A stretch of DNA of 48,315 nt from contig JAFWPB010000049.1 in assembly GCA_017545245.1 (NCBI GenBank), positions 1 to 48,315 on the forward strand, given 5' to 3'. Position 1 is the first letter of the stretch. Each line of letters starts with the position of its first letter. The position numbers and the translations under genes were made by a program. The notes beneath the pieces are model-generated. The model was not told the DNA's origin, did no database searches, and worked only from the letters and a program-made list of their open reading frames with translations. This DNA comes from Clostridiales bacterium (GTDB lineage: Bacteria; Bacillota; Clostridia; Saccharofermentanales; Saccharofermentanaceae). Shown piece after piece: positions 16,701 through 23,783 of the stretch.

Positions 16701-18313
16701 ACAAAGTTACTTCGGAATATGATTTGAATCACGATGGTATTCTTTCCTGGAAAGAGGTTGTACAAGTCGCGCGCATGCGAGTTGAATACATGGAAGAGGT
16801 TACCTCTTTGAAAGGCATAGAATACTTCTTGGCTTTAAGAGAGCTCAGGTGCCAGGAGGATCGGATCAGTACGCTTGATGTGAGTAAGAATACTTGGCTT
16901 GGAGCATTGCGTTGCTTTGGAAATAACATGACATCTCTTTCCATCTGTGGAGGAGAGCAATGGACAATGATTTTATGTCATTACAATAATCTGACAAACC
17001 TGGATATTTCAGATTGTCCTAATCTGCCGTTCTCAGAACAATATCGTTATGATAATAACGAGGATTATGCGTTTTATGGTTACTCTGATGAAGAAAACGT
17101 AGACCATGTCTTCACATGTGATTTTAATCTGAAAGTAAAGGTCGATGACGAAGTGATTGTTGTGCATCCTCTCATAACACCAACGGAGACGGAGACGCCG
17201 ACGCCGACCCAAACGGAAACACCGACTCCAACGGAGACAGAAACGCCAACGCCAACTCAGACGTCAACGCCGACACCGACGAAGAAGGCGACACCGACAC
17301 CAACAAAGAAGACGACGCCAACCCCGACGAAGAAGGCGACGCCGACACCAACGAAGAAGGCGACGCCAACCCCGACGAAGAAGGCAACGCCGACGCCAAC
17401 GAAGAAGGCGACGCCGACGCCAACGAAGAAGGCGACGCCGACACCGACGAAGAGGGCGACGCCGACGCCAACGAAGAAGGCAACGCCGACACCGACGAAG
17501 AAGGCAACGCCAACCCCGACGAAGAAGGCGACGCCGACGCCAACGAAGAAGGCAACGCCACCCCCGACGAAGAAGGCGACGCCGACGCCAACGAAGAAGG
17601 CAACGCCGACGCCAACGAAGAAGGCAACGCCAACCCCGACGAAGAAGGCGACGCCAACCCCGACGAAGAAGGCAACGCCGAAACCGACGAAGAAGGCGAC
17701 GGCAACACCGACGGTAAAGGTGTCCGCGCCAAGCAATGTGAAGGCGGTAGCGTCATCACCTTCAACAGTCGATATCAGTTGGACTCCTGCACCTAACACC
17801 GATTTTGTTCAGGTTTGGAGAACGCATAAAGCAAATGCACAGCAAAGCGACTATGTATTGCTTGGCACGTACTATGCTTCAGACGGAAAGTCGGTATCCA
17901 AGTCGCTGACTCCGGGTAAGACGTATTATTACAAATTACGTAGTTACAAGAAACTGAGTAATGGTTCGAAAGTCTACTCCGGTTACAGCACGATTGTGAG
18001 TGCTGCTCCGAAGGTGGACAACCCGACCGGATTGAAAGTAACGGCCACAACGAGCAATTCCATCAGCCTAAGCTGGGATAAGGTGAATGGAACTAACATA
18101 TTCTATGAAGTATGGAGGTTGAGTTCCCCAGAGAATACTCCGGGTGCGCTTCTGGGAATTTATACTGATACGACAAAGACCAGTACAAACCTGGCATCTG
18201 GTACTACTTACTACTATCGTGTAAGGGCTTACTATTACTACAAGGATGCGAACGATCAAGAGCATAGAGTCTACAGTGGCTATAGCTCAATCGTTTCAGC
18301 CAAGACGAAATAA
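10781..18313 (+). CDS. Giant secreted modular protein: eight NFPD/EF-hand/LRR modules, Thr-Pro stalk, two FN3 domains
   Basis: The protein has 2510 residues. ATG 10781 follows GGGGGTG and opens a signal peptide (MRKKRVIAGLLSV, cleavage near INA-YS). Eight modules begin at about residues 79, 461, 665, 1057, 1237, 1535, 1751 and 1961. Each starts with an INExNFPDxxFR-type helix and an EF-hand-like loop (such as DKDRDGVLSSAE, DLNHDGILSWKE), then LRRs of about 21 residues with the pattern LxxLDCSNNQLTxLDVSxL. Modules 1-5 are separated by short Thr-Pro linkers. Residues ~2132-2314 form a Thr-Pro-Lys stalk made of 18 octapeptides (TPTPTKKA). Two fibronectin type III domains end the protein (residues ~2318-2410 and 2414-2510, each with the TYYYxxR pattern). 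No LPXTG, transmembrane tail or SLH domain is present, so anchoring is unknown. Likely a calcium-stabilised surface or matrix adhesin; the ligand cannot be inferred. Confidence 0.9.
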   Translation: MRKKRVIAGLLSVAMAIPMMNVLLAGKRINAYSRGDNTVTSLSQNTLRSYDPTGATNSPTPVTLDDTTTPTPLPEGWVEINETNFPDEVFRDCVEKACDKNTDYLLSPNEISSCTYLYAGSWSSKKIQSCQGIEFLTNLSGFDCTNNQLTTLDLSSVSQLRTLNCSNNQLTELDLSQVPNLSTLDCSNNQLTELDLSYVPNISTLSCSNNPLTTLNVNTLTQLTYLYCTANQLTALDVSDLTKLYSLDCSNNQLTTLDVSDLTNLDTLKCSNNQLTTLDVSSLSYLHTLFCAKNAINDLIFGTTSHLREINCSNNQLSQLDISNIPFLQVLNCSDNKLTELNANEPTNLTSLICNNNLLTSLDVSKNVTLHILECYGNNLSSFDLSIHSILIHMADDDHPNFSSEYVCHEAGTLIIGENEYSNVCLKYDFDTEIIPNEFSVTPTPTPSPVPPTPTPSSDFEINEIFFPDENFRIYVKRTCDHDGDNILSKSELDTVRCINVYGNVESLQGIQFFTNLEELMCENNKLTEIDVSELPNIKNLMCRNNLLTEIHLGQQTQLRYLDCQNNSISEIDISGCPLLCRLVNESTNYGNSLYTEYSNNLFIEELNTSIPLRLACDASTNIITSHLTPTPTDTPTPEPPPDTPTPVPTTDTPTPTPLPEGWVEINETNFPDENFRFMISKTADKDRDGVLSSAEISSTTDLFLGIASSVYNKPISSLEGIEYFTSLTYLDCSNNQITSLDVSQLTKLITFNCSNNPLTSLNLGQLTSLIAITCENTSLEGLNLSQLSNLSRLECSGSQLKTLDVSQNTNLVSLDCSENQLSSLNLGSLQRLNSITCSGNQLTMLDVSKIPGLRSLNCENNLLVGLDFGSIADLHDLNCANNQLTSLDISNGLYITQIDCSHNQLTFFDVSGLRNLITLDCSNNAISVLNVVGPNAIRTLICDHNDLDVLDISKNVSLETLVCYANGFSSFDLSVHSKLIKVVKPEFLKDSSEYTWYEGSIAIEEEPMYNINLCLKCDKDTEIVPNEFSVTPTPSPSPAPTVDTPTPIPTPIEYVEINEENFPDEGFRTFAQWNNQDNDNVLSRFELDQVTSIGSFPTVVYSLKGIEYFTNTEVLTCNGSKVTELDVSSLSKLKRLSCEYVPLSDLKLGNLENLQMLICTDTFLKTIDISDCPLLVRLVKETSCTVNGPHKIYSGSLFVEELNDTVDVRLVCDLDTQLITEKVQNTPTPLPGTFVEINEDNFPDENFRNELKSNVDVNKNNVLSSFEISNVIALTCREYTSLEGLEYFTNLKSLTCTGCNADYLNLDVFEKLEHVIGDYCTVTSIDVGTNPNLLSFEWTRGSLKNLYISDCTNLSYINCSGNQLERLSFSELPNLTTLNCSDNQLSDIELDEVSGITSLNCSKNQFKDLNWNHLTGVTNLDCSNNQLFELELDKVPGITVLNCSDNQLSELDVLGLAGLQKLQCYGNSISELEISLDSEISSVLKPAYKKDSNQFNWYEGEPASTDLLFKSDADTSVIFYDPSFGATPTPIHVNSGAFMDPRFESYLFQEFDTDQDWNLSWNELKEVKTLQLNDVPIDSLQGIEYLANLEVLEKTDGGLTELDVSKNTELKSLKCQSNSLTSLTLGNNAKLEYLDCSGNSIVSLDLSKCTSLKQLYCYDNELASLNVSGCPDLYVLKAHFNNFIDLDISSNSSLSALRDRTKWNREIHQYNMFSDTNASGDECALTYDLIVWPSGSDVGYSYRHYSVPVPIDEYNFPDSEFRNYVRYFLDLNKDNALTWNELARVGSIDVSESSIESLEGISYFVVLDRLDCSNAQLQKLDLSFNVFLRYLDCSGNKLTSLTLGDGSSSGVACLYPLETLNCSDNLLTSLDLRQCYSLRGLQCHYNALTSLDISSCEYLNYMYYNFFGHAYDREEYYRTHESEYYCSAYDGTNTLSFDFLVNLKTESEEIPAMFSFTPVAINETTFPDDNFRDKVTSEYDLNHDGILSWKEVVQVARMRVEYMEEVTSLKGIEYFLALRELRCQEDRISTLDVSKNTWLGALRCFGNNMTSLSICGGEQWTMILCHYNNLTNLDISDCPNLPFSEQYRYDNNEDYAFYGYSDEENVDHVFTCDFNLKVKVDDEVIVVHPLITPTETETPTPTQTETPTPTETETPTPTQTSTPTPTKKATPTPTKKTTPTPTKKATPTPTKKATPTPTKKATPTPTKKATPTPTKKATPTPTKRATPTPTKKATPTPTKKATPTPTKKATPTPTKKATPPPTKKATPTPTKKATPTPTKKATPTPTKKATPTPTKKATPKPTKKATATPTVKVSAPSNVKAVASSPSTVDISWTPAPNTDFVQVWRTHKANAQQSDYVLLGTYYASDGKSVSKSLTPGKTYYYKLRSYKKLSNGSKVYSGYSTIVSAAPKVDNPTGLKVTATTSNSISLSWDKVNGTNIFYEVWRLSSPENTPGALLGIYTDTTKTSTNLASGTTYYYRVRAYYYYKDANDQEHRVYSGYSSIVSAKTK
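11263..11389 (+). repeat. Near-identical 63-bp duplications of an LRR unit
   Basis: The segments starting at 11263 and 11326 share a run of over 40 nearly identical bases at an offset of exactly 63 bp, one 21-residue LRR. A similar 63- to 65-base spaced pair occurs at about 11476 and 11541 (TTGACA.CATTGGATGTAAGTGATCTCACAAA). Identity at synonymous positions indicates recent duplication rather than protein-level selection alone. Confidence 0.7.
17267..17698 (+). repeat. 24-bp tandem repeat encoding the TPTPTKKA stalk (18 units)
   Basis: Eighteen consecutive 24-bp units encode TPTPTKKA with single variants (TPTPTKKT, TPTPTKRA, TPPPTKKA, TPKPTKKA). Differences between units are mainly third-position C/A/G changes, so the array is young and in frame. 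It is an intragenic minisatellite, not a CRISPR: there are no spacers. Slippage would change stalk length in steps of eight residues without breaking the frame. Confidence 0.9.
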
Positions 18314-18377
18314 GGATTGCATTGGTTTTAGTTTTCGTGTCGCTGTAGTATAACCAAGGTGACGTCTCAAGAGCGAA

Positions 18378-18417
18378 GGTCCGCCAGGCTGCAAAGCCGG
18401 GCGGCCTTTCTCTTTAT
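18378..18417 (+). terminator. Intrinsic terminator after the giant LRR gene
   Basis: A long stem is formed by GGtCCGCC with GGCGGCC and an inner GGCT-gcaa-AGCC stem-loop (18378-18406), followed by TTTCTCTTT. Confidence 0.8.
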
Positions 18418-18473
18418 TGCAGAATAGTATTGGATAAGAAATATTTTGATTTTCAAACTTTTTCTTTGGAGAA

Positions 18474-18502
18474 TAGACGCAAGAGCAAGAAAGTGGTATC
18501 AT
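18474..18502 (+). promoter_or_regulatory. Promoter of the acyl-CoA ligase-addBA operon
   Basis: TAGACG (18474-18479) and TATCAT (18497-18502) are 17 bp apart, with a TG one base before the -10 (extended -10). A start near 18509 gives a leader of about 55 bases with GGAGG (18557-18561). Confidence 0.5.
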
Positions 18503-18564
18503 CTTTAGGTATGTATGGCAGGTTTTACTGGGAATAGAACAAGGGTTGCCATCACGGAGGATAT

Positions 18565-20406
18565 ATGCCGAGTATAGTCGGAAAAGCACTGCACGAAGGT
18601 GTGCATTATGACACCATGCGCGATCTGATTCTGGGAGTCCGGGAAAAGTTTGATTCCCGGGATGCTTTTATTTTCAGAAGAAAGCCTAACGAGGCAGAGA
18701 TTCATAAGACATATCACGATTTCGGAATGGATGTGGAGTACCTGGCAGAGGCGATTCGTCTCCATGGTTTCCAGGGTTCGCATATTGGTGTTGTTGGTGA
18801 GAATTCCTATGAATGGATGGTTTCGTATACCGCTATTCTTTCAAGTGGCTCTGTCGGATTACCGCTGGACCGCCTGTTGCCGGAGCATGAGCTCGTGAAC
18901 CTTCTGGTCCGAGGCAAGGTGGAAGTGCTTTTTTATCATCAGAAGCATCATGAGATGATGCTGAATATTGTTAAGAACCTCAAAGAAAGTGATGTAAAAG
19001 TGAAGTACTTCGTATGTATGTGTACGGAGTATATTGCACCAAGTTTGGAATGGCCAAAAGACGACGAACGTTTTGTCGATTTCAAAGATTGGATTTCTGA
19101 GGGAAAAGCTTCGGTCGAGAAGGGTTCGAGCATCATTAAAGAGGTACAGATCGATCCGGAACAGACAAGGATCATCCTGTTTACTTCGGGAACGACGGCG
19201 ATGAGTAAGGGCGTTATGCTTTCGAATAAGAACATTATGACGAATGTGTATGCGATCTCAACGACACTTACGCTGAATCCGGGCGAGAGGACATTCTCGA
19301 TCCTGCCTTTGCATCACACATTTGAAAATACCTGTGAGTACTTCATGCTGACCCGCGGCTGCTGTATCTGTTTTTCAGACGGACTTCGCTATATCGTTAA
19401 GAACCTGAATGAGTGGCATGTAGAGGCTTGCATCTCTGTGCCGCTTCTGTTTGAAAATATACATGGAAAGATTAAGACCGGAATCAAAGAATCTGGAAAA
19501 GAGTCGCTGATCTCTGTACTGATCCCTGTCTCGAATTTCCTGAGAAAACTCAAGATCGATCTGAGACGAGTGCTTTTTGCATCGATCATCAAAAAACTGG
19601 GTGGACATTTGCGCTTGATCGTCATTGGCGGTGCAGGCATCGCGAAGAATTATATCGAGGATTTCAATAACTGGGGATTTGAATTTCTGATGGGCTATGG
19701 CCTGACGGAGACGTCGCCGGTTATTTCCGTTACAACATCCAAGTATAATGTGTACGGAAGTGTCGGCAGACCGCTTACCGGGGTCGAAGTTAAAATTGAA
19801 GATGAAAGTACCAAATTTGGGACAGTCGGTGAGATATTATCTAAGAGTGATTGTATCATGCAAGGGTATTATGAGAATCCGGAAGCCACGGCCGAGGTGC
19901 TTGAGGAAGATGGATGGTTCCATACCGGTGATATGGGATATCTTGATAAGAAGGGATGTCTGCATATTACGGGACGTGTGAAGTCGATGATCGTTCTGAC
20001 AAACGGAAAGAAAGCTTTCCCGGAGGAGATGGAGTCGCTTCTGAACAACATCCCCGGTGTCAAGGAAGCATTTGTCTGGGGTGCGAAGGACGATAAGGAT
20101 GCAGTGGATATCTGTGCGAAGCTTCTGATCGACCGTAAGGTGATCGGTGAGAATCTTCCTATCCCGGATACAACTGCCGGTGATAATGCGGTCAGAGAGT
20201 ATCTGGCATCCAAGATGAAGGAAGTAAACCATCAGATGCCGTCATATAAAGCAATCCATTACTTTGTCTTCTCAGAGACGGAGATGGTGAAGACGACAAC
20301 ACTGAAGGTGAGACGCCCGCAGGAACAGAAGGCGATTGAAGATACGCTTACTGCGGCGAATACGACGATGAAGGCGGCGAACGGACAGAATCTTGATACC
20401 CTCTAA
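18565..20406 (+). CDS. Long-chain acyl-CoA synthetase-like AMP-forming ligase
   Basis: The protein has 613 residues. The start at ATG 18565 follows GGAGG. ANL-superfamily motifs are in order: the ATP-binding loop ILFTSGTTAMSKGVML (about residues 205-220), LPLHHTF, GYGLTETSPVIS (A5 motif), DGWFHTGDMGYLDKKG (A7/A8, with the ribose-binding Asp) and the C-terminal lysine region KTTTLKVRR (A10). The family activates fatty acids with ATP to acyl-adenylates and transfers them to CoA or ACP. The acceptor is uncertain; a role in recycling exogenous fatty acids would fit the nearby plsC, acp and lipid kinase genes. It is 20 bases upstream of addB, so the three genes are probably one transcript despite unrelated functions. 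Confidence 0.85.
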   Translation: MPSIVGKALHEGVHYDTMRDLILGVREKFDSRDAFIFRRKPNEAEIHKTYHDFGMDVEYLAEAIRLHGFQGSHIGVVGENSYEWMVSYTAILSSGSVGLPLDRLLPEHELVNLLVRGKVEVLFYHQKHHEMMLNIVKNLKESDVKVKYFVCMCTEYIAPSLEWPKDDERFVDFKDWISEGKASVEKGSSIIKEVQIDPEQTRIILFTSGTTAMSKGVMLSNKNIMTNVYAISTTLTLNPGERTFSILPLHHTFENTCEYFMLTRGCCICFSDGLRYIVKNLNEWHVEACISVPLLFENIHGKIKTGIKESGKESLISVLIPVSNFLRKLKIDLRRVLFASIIKKLGGHLRLIVIGGAGIAKNYIEDFNNWGFEFLMGYGLTETSPVISVTTSKYNVYGSVGRPLTGVEVKIEDESTKFGTVGEILSKSDCIMQGYYENPEATAEVLEEDGWFHTGDMGYLDKKGCLHITGRVKSMIVLTNGKKAFPEEMESLLNNIPGVKEAFVWGAKDDKDAVDICAKLLIDRKVIGENLPIPDTTAGDNAVREYLASKMKEVNHQMPSYKAIHYFVFSETEMVKTTTLKVRRPQEQKAIEDTLTAANTTMKAANGQNLDTL

Positions 20407-20426
20407 GTCATAAGGAGGTAGATATC

Positions 20427-23400
20427 ATGGCGTTTCATTTGCTTTATGGAGAGCACCCGGGTTCTCTTATCGACGCTTGCCTTGCGCGTATCTGTGAAGA
20501 GGCCATTCTCTGGCCAACAAGACGCGGATATATTATTGTCCCGGAGAAAATGAAGGCGGAAGTTGAGCGCCGGTATATCGAGATTTTGAAGGAGAAGAAG
20601 GGAGGAGTACCTTCTGACTCTGCTTTCATGATGATCGATATCGTCAGTTTTTCACGTTTTGCCTATCGACTGCTGAGTGAAGTCGGTGGTGCACAGAAGA
20701 AACTTCTCAAACCTATTACAAAAACGATCCTGATCCACCGCATCCTGCAGGAATGCAAGGATGAGTTTTCCGTGCTTTCCAGTTTTTCGGAACGCGTCGG
20801 ATTTGTTTCGGAAGTGGAAGAGGTCCTTGGGGATTTCTATCGATATGCTGTGACCGGGGAGATGCTCATGGAGATGGATCTTACCGGTGAGAGTGATCTG
20901 ACAAAGAGAAAGATCCATGATTTCGGATTATTGCTGACCAAACTGGATGCGAAGACGCAGGAACTGGGTTTCGCTCCGGAACGTGATTCGATGAAGCGTC
21001 TCATCAGTATACTGGAAGCATTTGCGAAGGACGATCCGGTCACGAAAGAGTGGCCGATGAAGCGATTGGCGTTCCTGCGTGAAGCTTCAGTATGGATCAT
21101 GGGTTTTGGTGAGAATAGAAACCTGACTCCGGAGGAGTTGAACATTGTTACATTGCTTGAAATGGTGGTGTCTAAGGTAACTTTTACCACAATGGCCGAA
21201 TCTGCGTCCGGAAGCACGGATTCGAAAGATATCTGCCATTTTGGAAACCAGACTGTACGTGCTTTCCGGGAGAAATTTGCATTCACTTCTGTAACGGAAG
21301 TTGGTGTTTCGGATTCCCGGAACCAGGCACTGCGTCAGGTGTCTTCTGATTATGCAGAGCGTTCCTGTTCCGAACGTGAGGATCTGGAAGTTCCGTGTGA
21401 GATCCGTCTTTTCCATCAGACGAATGATGAATTGGAATATGTGGCGGCCAGGATCAAGGAGATGGTGCGCTTTGAGGGGTACCGGTATCGTGATATCACA
21501 GTCGTGCTGTGCGATCAGAAGAAATATGGATCCGCTTTGCATGCTGCTTTCTTCAAGTATGGTCTGGATGTTTTCCTGGATTCGAAGAATCCGTTGATTG
21601 GTACGGCCTGGATGCAGTATATGAATGCGGTCATGGAGATGGGCTGCTATAACTGGGAACTGAGTGCGGTGATGGCCTGGCTGAAGTCTGGTTTTGTTAC
21701 GCTTGATCCGGTAACAGTGCAGAGGTTTGAAAACTTCTGCCTTGCACATGGATTGAAACATAAGAAGAGAATTCTTTCTTGTTCGGAGTATGTGGTGACG
21801 GATGCGGATCGGGAACTGGTCAGCAAGGTCCTTCCGGTTCTGGAGAAGATGGATCAGGACTTAAAACCGGTGATTTCGGCAAAAAAGTGTAAGACACGTG
21901 CTGTTGCGTTCCACGATATGCTGGCACCTCAGCAGAATATGGTCGAATATTATGTGGATGAATGGACGAAGGCCGGCAACCAGGAAGCAGCAATGGCTTT
22001 GGCGGCTTCTTATAATGAGGCGGATGAGGTGCTTAGGACGCTGGCAGAAGAAGTCGGCGATTTTCCTATCTCTTTTGCGAATTTCTGCGAAGCGGTGATC
22101 ACGACTGTCTCTTCCCGGAACCTTTCGAAGATCCCGTCTTTTGTGGATCAAGTGACGATTTCAGATCCGAAGAATGCATACCGACGTCCGTGCAAGACGA
22201 TGTTTATCGTTGGCCCGGAAAGAAAGAATTTCCCGTATACTGCACATGCGGAAGGATATCTAAAAAACCGTGAGCGTGAGCTGATTTCAGAAAAACTATC
22301 GATGCAGTTTCCTAACAACGCGAAAGACCAGACCTATGCTGACTTTTTCGTGTCCTATGCACTTCTGGATTGCCCGACAGAGAGAATCATATTTACCATG
22401 CAAAACTCCGAAGAACCTTCGTCTGTTGTTCTTCTGATGAAAGAGAACTATCCGAAGGTGAAGTATGTCAGTTCGGATACGCTTTCTTTGGATGATCCTC
22501 GTGTGCTGGAAAGGGAACGCATGCGCAGTTATCTGCAGGATGTGATCACGGGAAGGATCGAGGTTTCGGAAGAGGAAAAAGAGAAGGCGCTGTTTATCTG
22601 GAAGACTGTATACGCCGCTTCTGATCTCTCTCGTGAATTTGATCCTAAACTGACACTTCAGGTTCCGCGTGAGAAGATGGATGCACGATATCCGGATGAA
22701 TTAAGAATGAGTGTGTCTTCTGTAGAAGGGTATGTAAAGTGCCCATATAACTTCTTCTGTGATAAGATCCTAGGACTTGAGGAAAGAGAAATCATGCGGG
22801 TCCTGCCGACAAATATGGGGACGATTGCGCACAGCATTATGGAGATGGCCCTGACGGAATTCCGTGATGCGTATCAGGCAGAGAGTGAGGATACGAAGCG
22901 AAAAGAAGTGTTCCGACAGTATGCCGAAAGAGATAAAGAGAAGTGGGTAAGAGACCTGCTTCCTATTGCACAGGAGAAGGAACATTTTGCTTACTGTGAT
23001 GATCCGGCAATGAAGATGGAAGCAGATAATAAGCTGATCGGTGCTTCTACGCAGACACTTGCCTATATCTTTGATACGATGGATCCGACATTGTATCTTC
23101 CAACCCAGTTTGAGTGGGAGTTTGGAAAGGATGAAGGGGCGGCATGTGAGATCGAACTGGAGGATGGTCGTAAGGTTTCCTTCAAGGGTGTGATCGACAG
23201 GATCGATGTCAATCCGGAGACGAAAGAATTTAAAATCCTTGATTATAAGACAGGGCCAAAAGAGATTAAATACAATGAATTGTATGCAGGCGAGAATGTT
23301 CAGCTTCCGGCGTATATGCATGTATTCCTGAAGTCCCATCCAGAGTACCTTCCTATGTCTGTCGGATATGTGCATGTGCAGAGTCCGAAAGTTTCCAAGA

Positions 23401-23783
23401 ACGCGTTGGGTAAGTCTTTAGATGAGGATACGGTTGCAAATGCAAGAGCGGCGGCGGTCAAGGAAGCTTTTACAGCTTCAAAATACTCGATGGCGTCTTC
23501 TCCGGATGAGATGATTCTTGCAGGAAAACATGCAATCGATTCCATCAAGAAGAACTGTGAGAAGATTTTTAGTGGTGAGTTCCCGGCGATGCCTGCCAGA
23601 ATTGAAAAGAACGCCTATCTGGATTGCAAGAAGTGTAAGTTTTCTTCAGTTTGTAATGGAGAAATAGAGGCACCGAAGTACAGGTTCCTTCCGTCGGTGC
23701 CGGAGAAACTCAATACAGAAGGAAAAGCTATGAATAATATGGAAGCGTTCTTTGAAACGCTAAGAGAGGAGGGCAACGTATGA
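20427..23783 (+). CDS. addB: ATP-dependent helicase/nuclease subunit B (AddB)
   Basis: The protein has 1118 residues, usual for AddB, and starts at ATG 20427 after AAGGAGGT. With AddA it resects double-strand DNA ends for RecA-dependent repair. The C-terminal PD-(D/E)XK nuclease shows EFKILDYKTG, and the [4Fe-4S]-staple cysteines are present (KCPYNFFC, then CKKCKFSSVC near the C-terminus). The N-terminus is odd: where AddB normally has a Walker A loop of the type GRSGSGKS, this protein reads YGEHPGSLIDAC, with no GK[ST]. The stop codon overlaps the addA start (ATGA at 23780). Confidence 0.9.
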   Translation: MAFHLLYGEHPGSLIDACLARICEEAILWPTRRGYIIVPEKMKAEVERRYIEILKEKKGGVPSDSAFMMIDIVSFSRFAYRLLSEVGGAQKKLLKPITKTILIHRILQECKDEFSVLSSFSERVGFVSEVEEVLGDFYRYAVTGEMLMEMDLTGESDLTKRKIHDFGLLLTKLDAKTQELGFAPERDSMKRLISILEAFAKDDPVTKEWPMKRLAFLREASVWIMGFGENRNLTPEELNIVTLLEMVVSKVTFTTMAESASGSTDSKDICHFGNQTVRAFREKFAFTSVTEVGVSDSRNQALRQVSSDYAERSCSEREDLEVPCEIRLFHQTNDELEYVAARIKEMVRFEGYRYRDITVVLCDQKKYGSALHAAFFKYGLDVFLDSKNPLIGTAWMQYMNAVMEMGCYNWELSAVMAWLKSGFVTLDPVTVQRFENFCLAHGLKHKKRILSCSEYVVTDADRELVSKVLPVLEKMDQDLKPVISAKKCKTRAVAFHDMLAPQQNMVEYYVDEWTKAGNQEAAMALAASYNEADEVLRTLAEEVGDFPISFANFCEAVITTVSSRNLSKIPSFVDQVTISDPKNAYRRPCKTMFIVGPERKNFPYTAHAEGYLKNRERELISEKLSMQFPNNAKDQTYADFFVSYALLDCPTERIIFTMQNSEEPSSVVLLMKENYPKVKYVSSDTLSLDDPRVLERERMRSYLQDVITGRIEVSEEEKEKALFIWKTVYAASDLSREFDPKLTLQVPREKMDARYPDELRMSVSSVEGYVKCPYNFFCDKILGLEEREIMRVLPTNMGTIAHSIMEMALTEFRDAYQAESEDTKRKEVFRQYAERDKEKWVRDLLPIAQEKEHFAYCDDPAMKMEADNKLIGASTQTLAYIFDTMDPTLYLPTQFEWEFGKDEGAACEIELEDGRKVSFKGVIDRIDVNPETKEFKILDYKTGPKEIKYNELYAGENVQLPAYMHVFLKSHPEYLPMSVGYVHVQSPKVSKNALGKSLDEDTVANARAAAVKEAFTASKYSMASSPDEMILAGKHAIDSIKKNCEKIFSGEFPAMPARIEKNAYLDCKKCKFSSVCNGEIEAPKYRFLPSVPEKLNTEGKAMNNMEAFFETLREEGNV

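Noticed and set aside
17267..17698. Possible CRISPR array
   Set aside because: Units are contiguous 24-bp repeats without spacers, in frame within a gene, and there are no cas genes.
17172..17799. Two long minus-strand frames rich in Ser-Ser-Ala-Leu-Pro and Val-Gly-Val-Ala-Phe
   Set aside because: They are antisense readings of the 24-bp TPTPTKKA repeat. They have no ribosome site and no sequence outside the repeat pattern.
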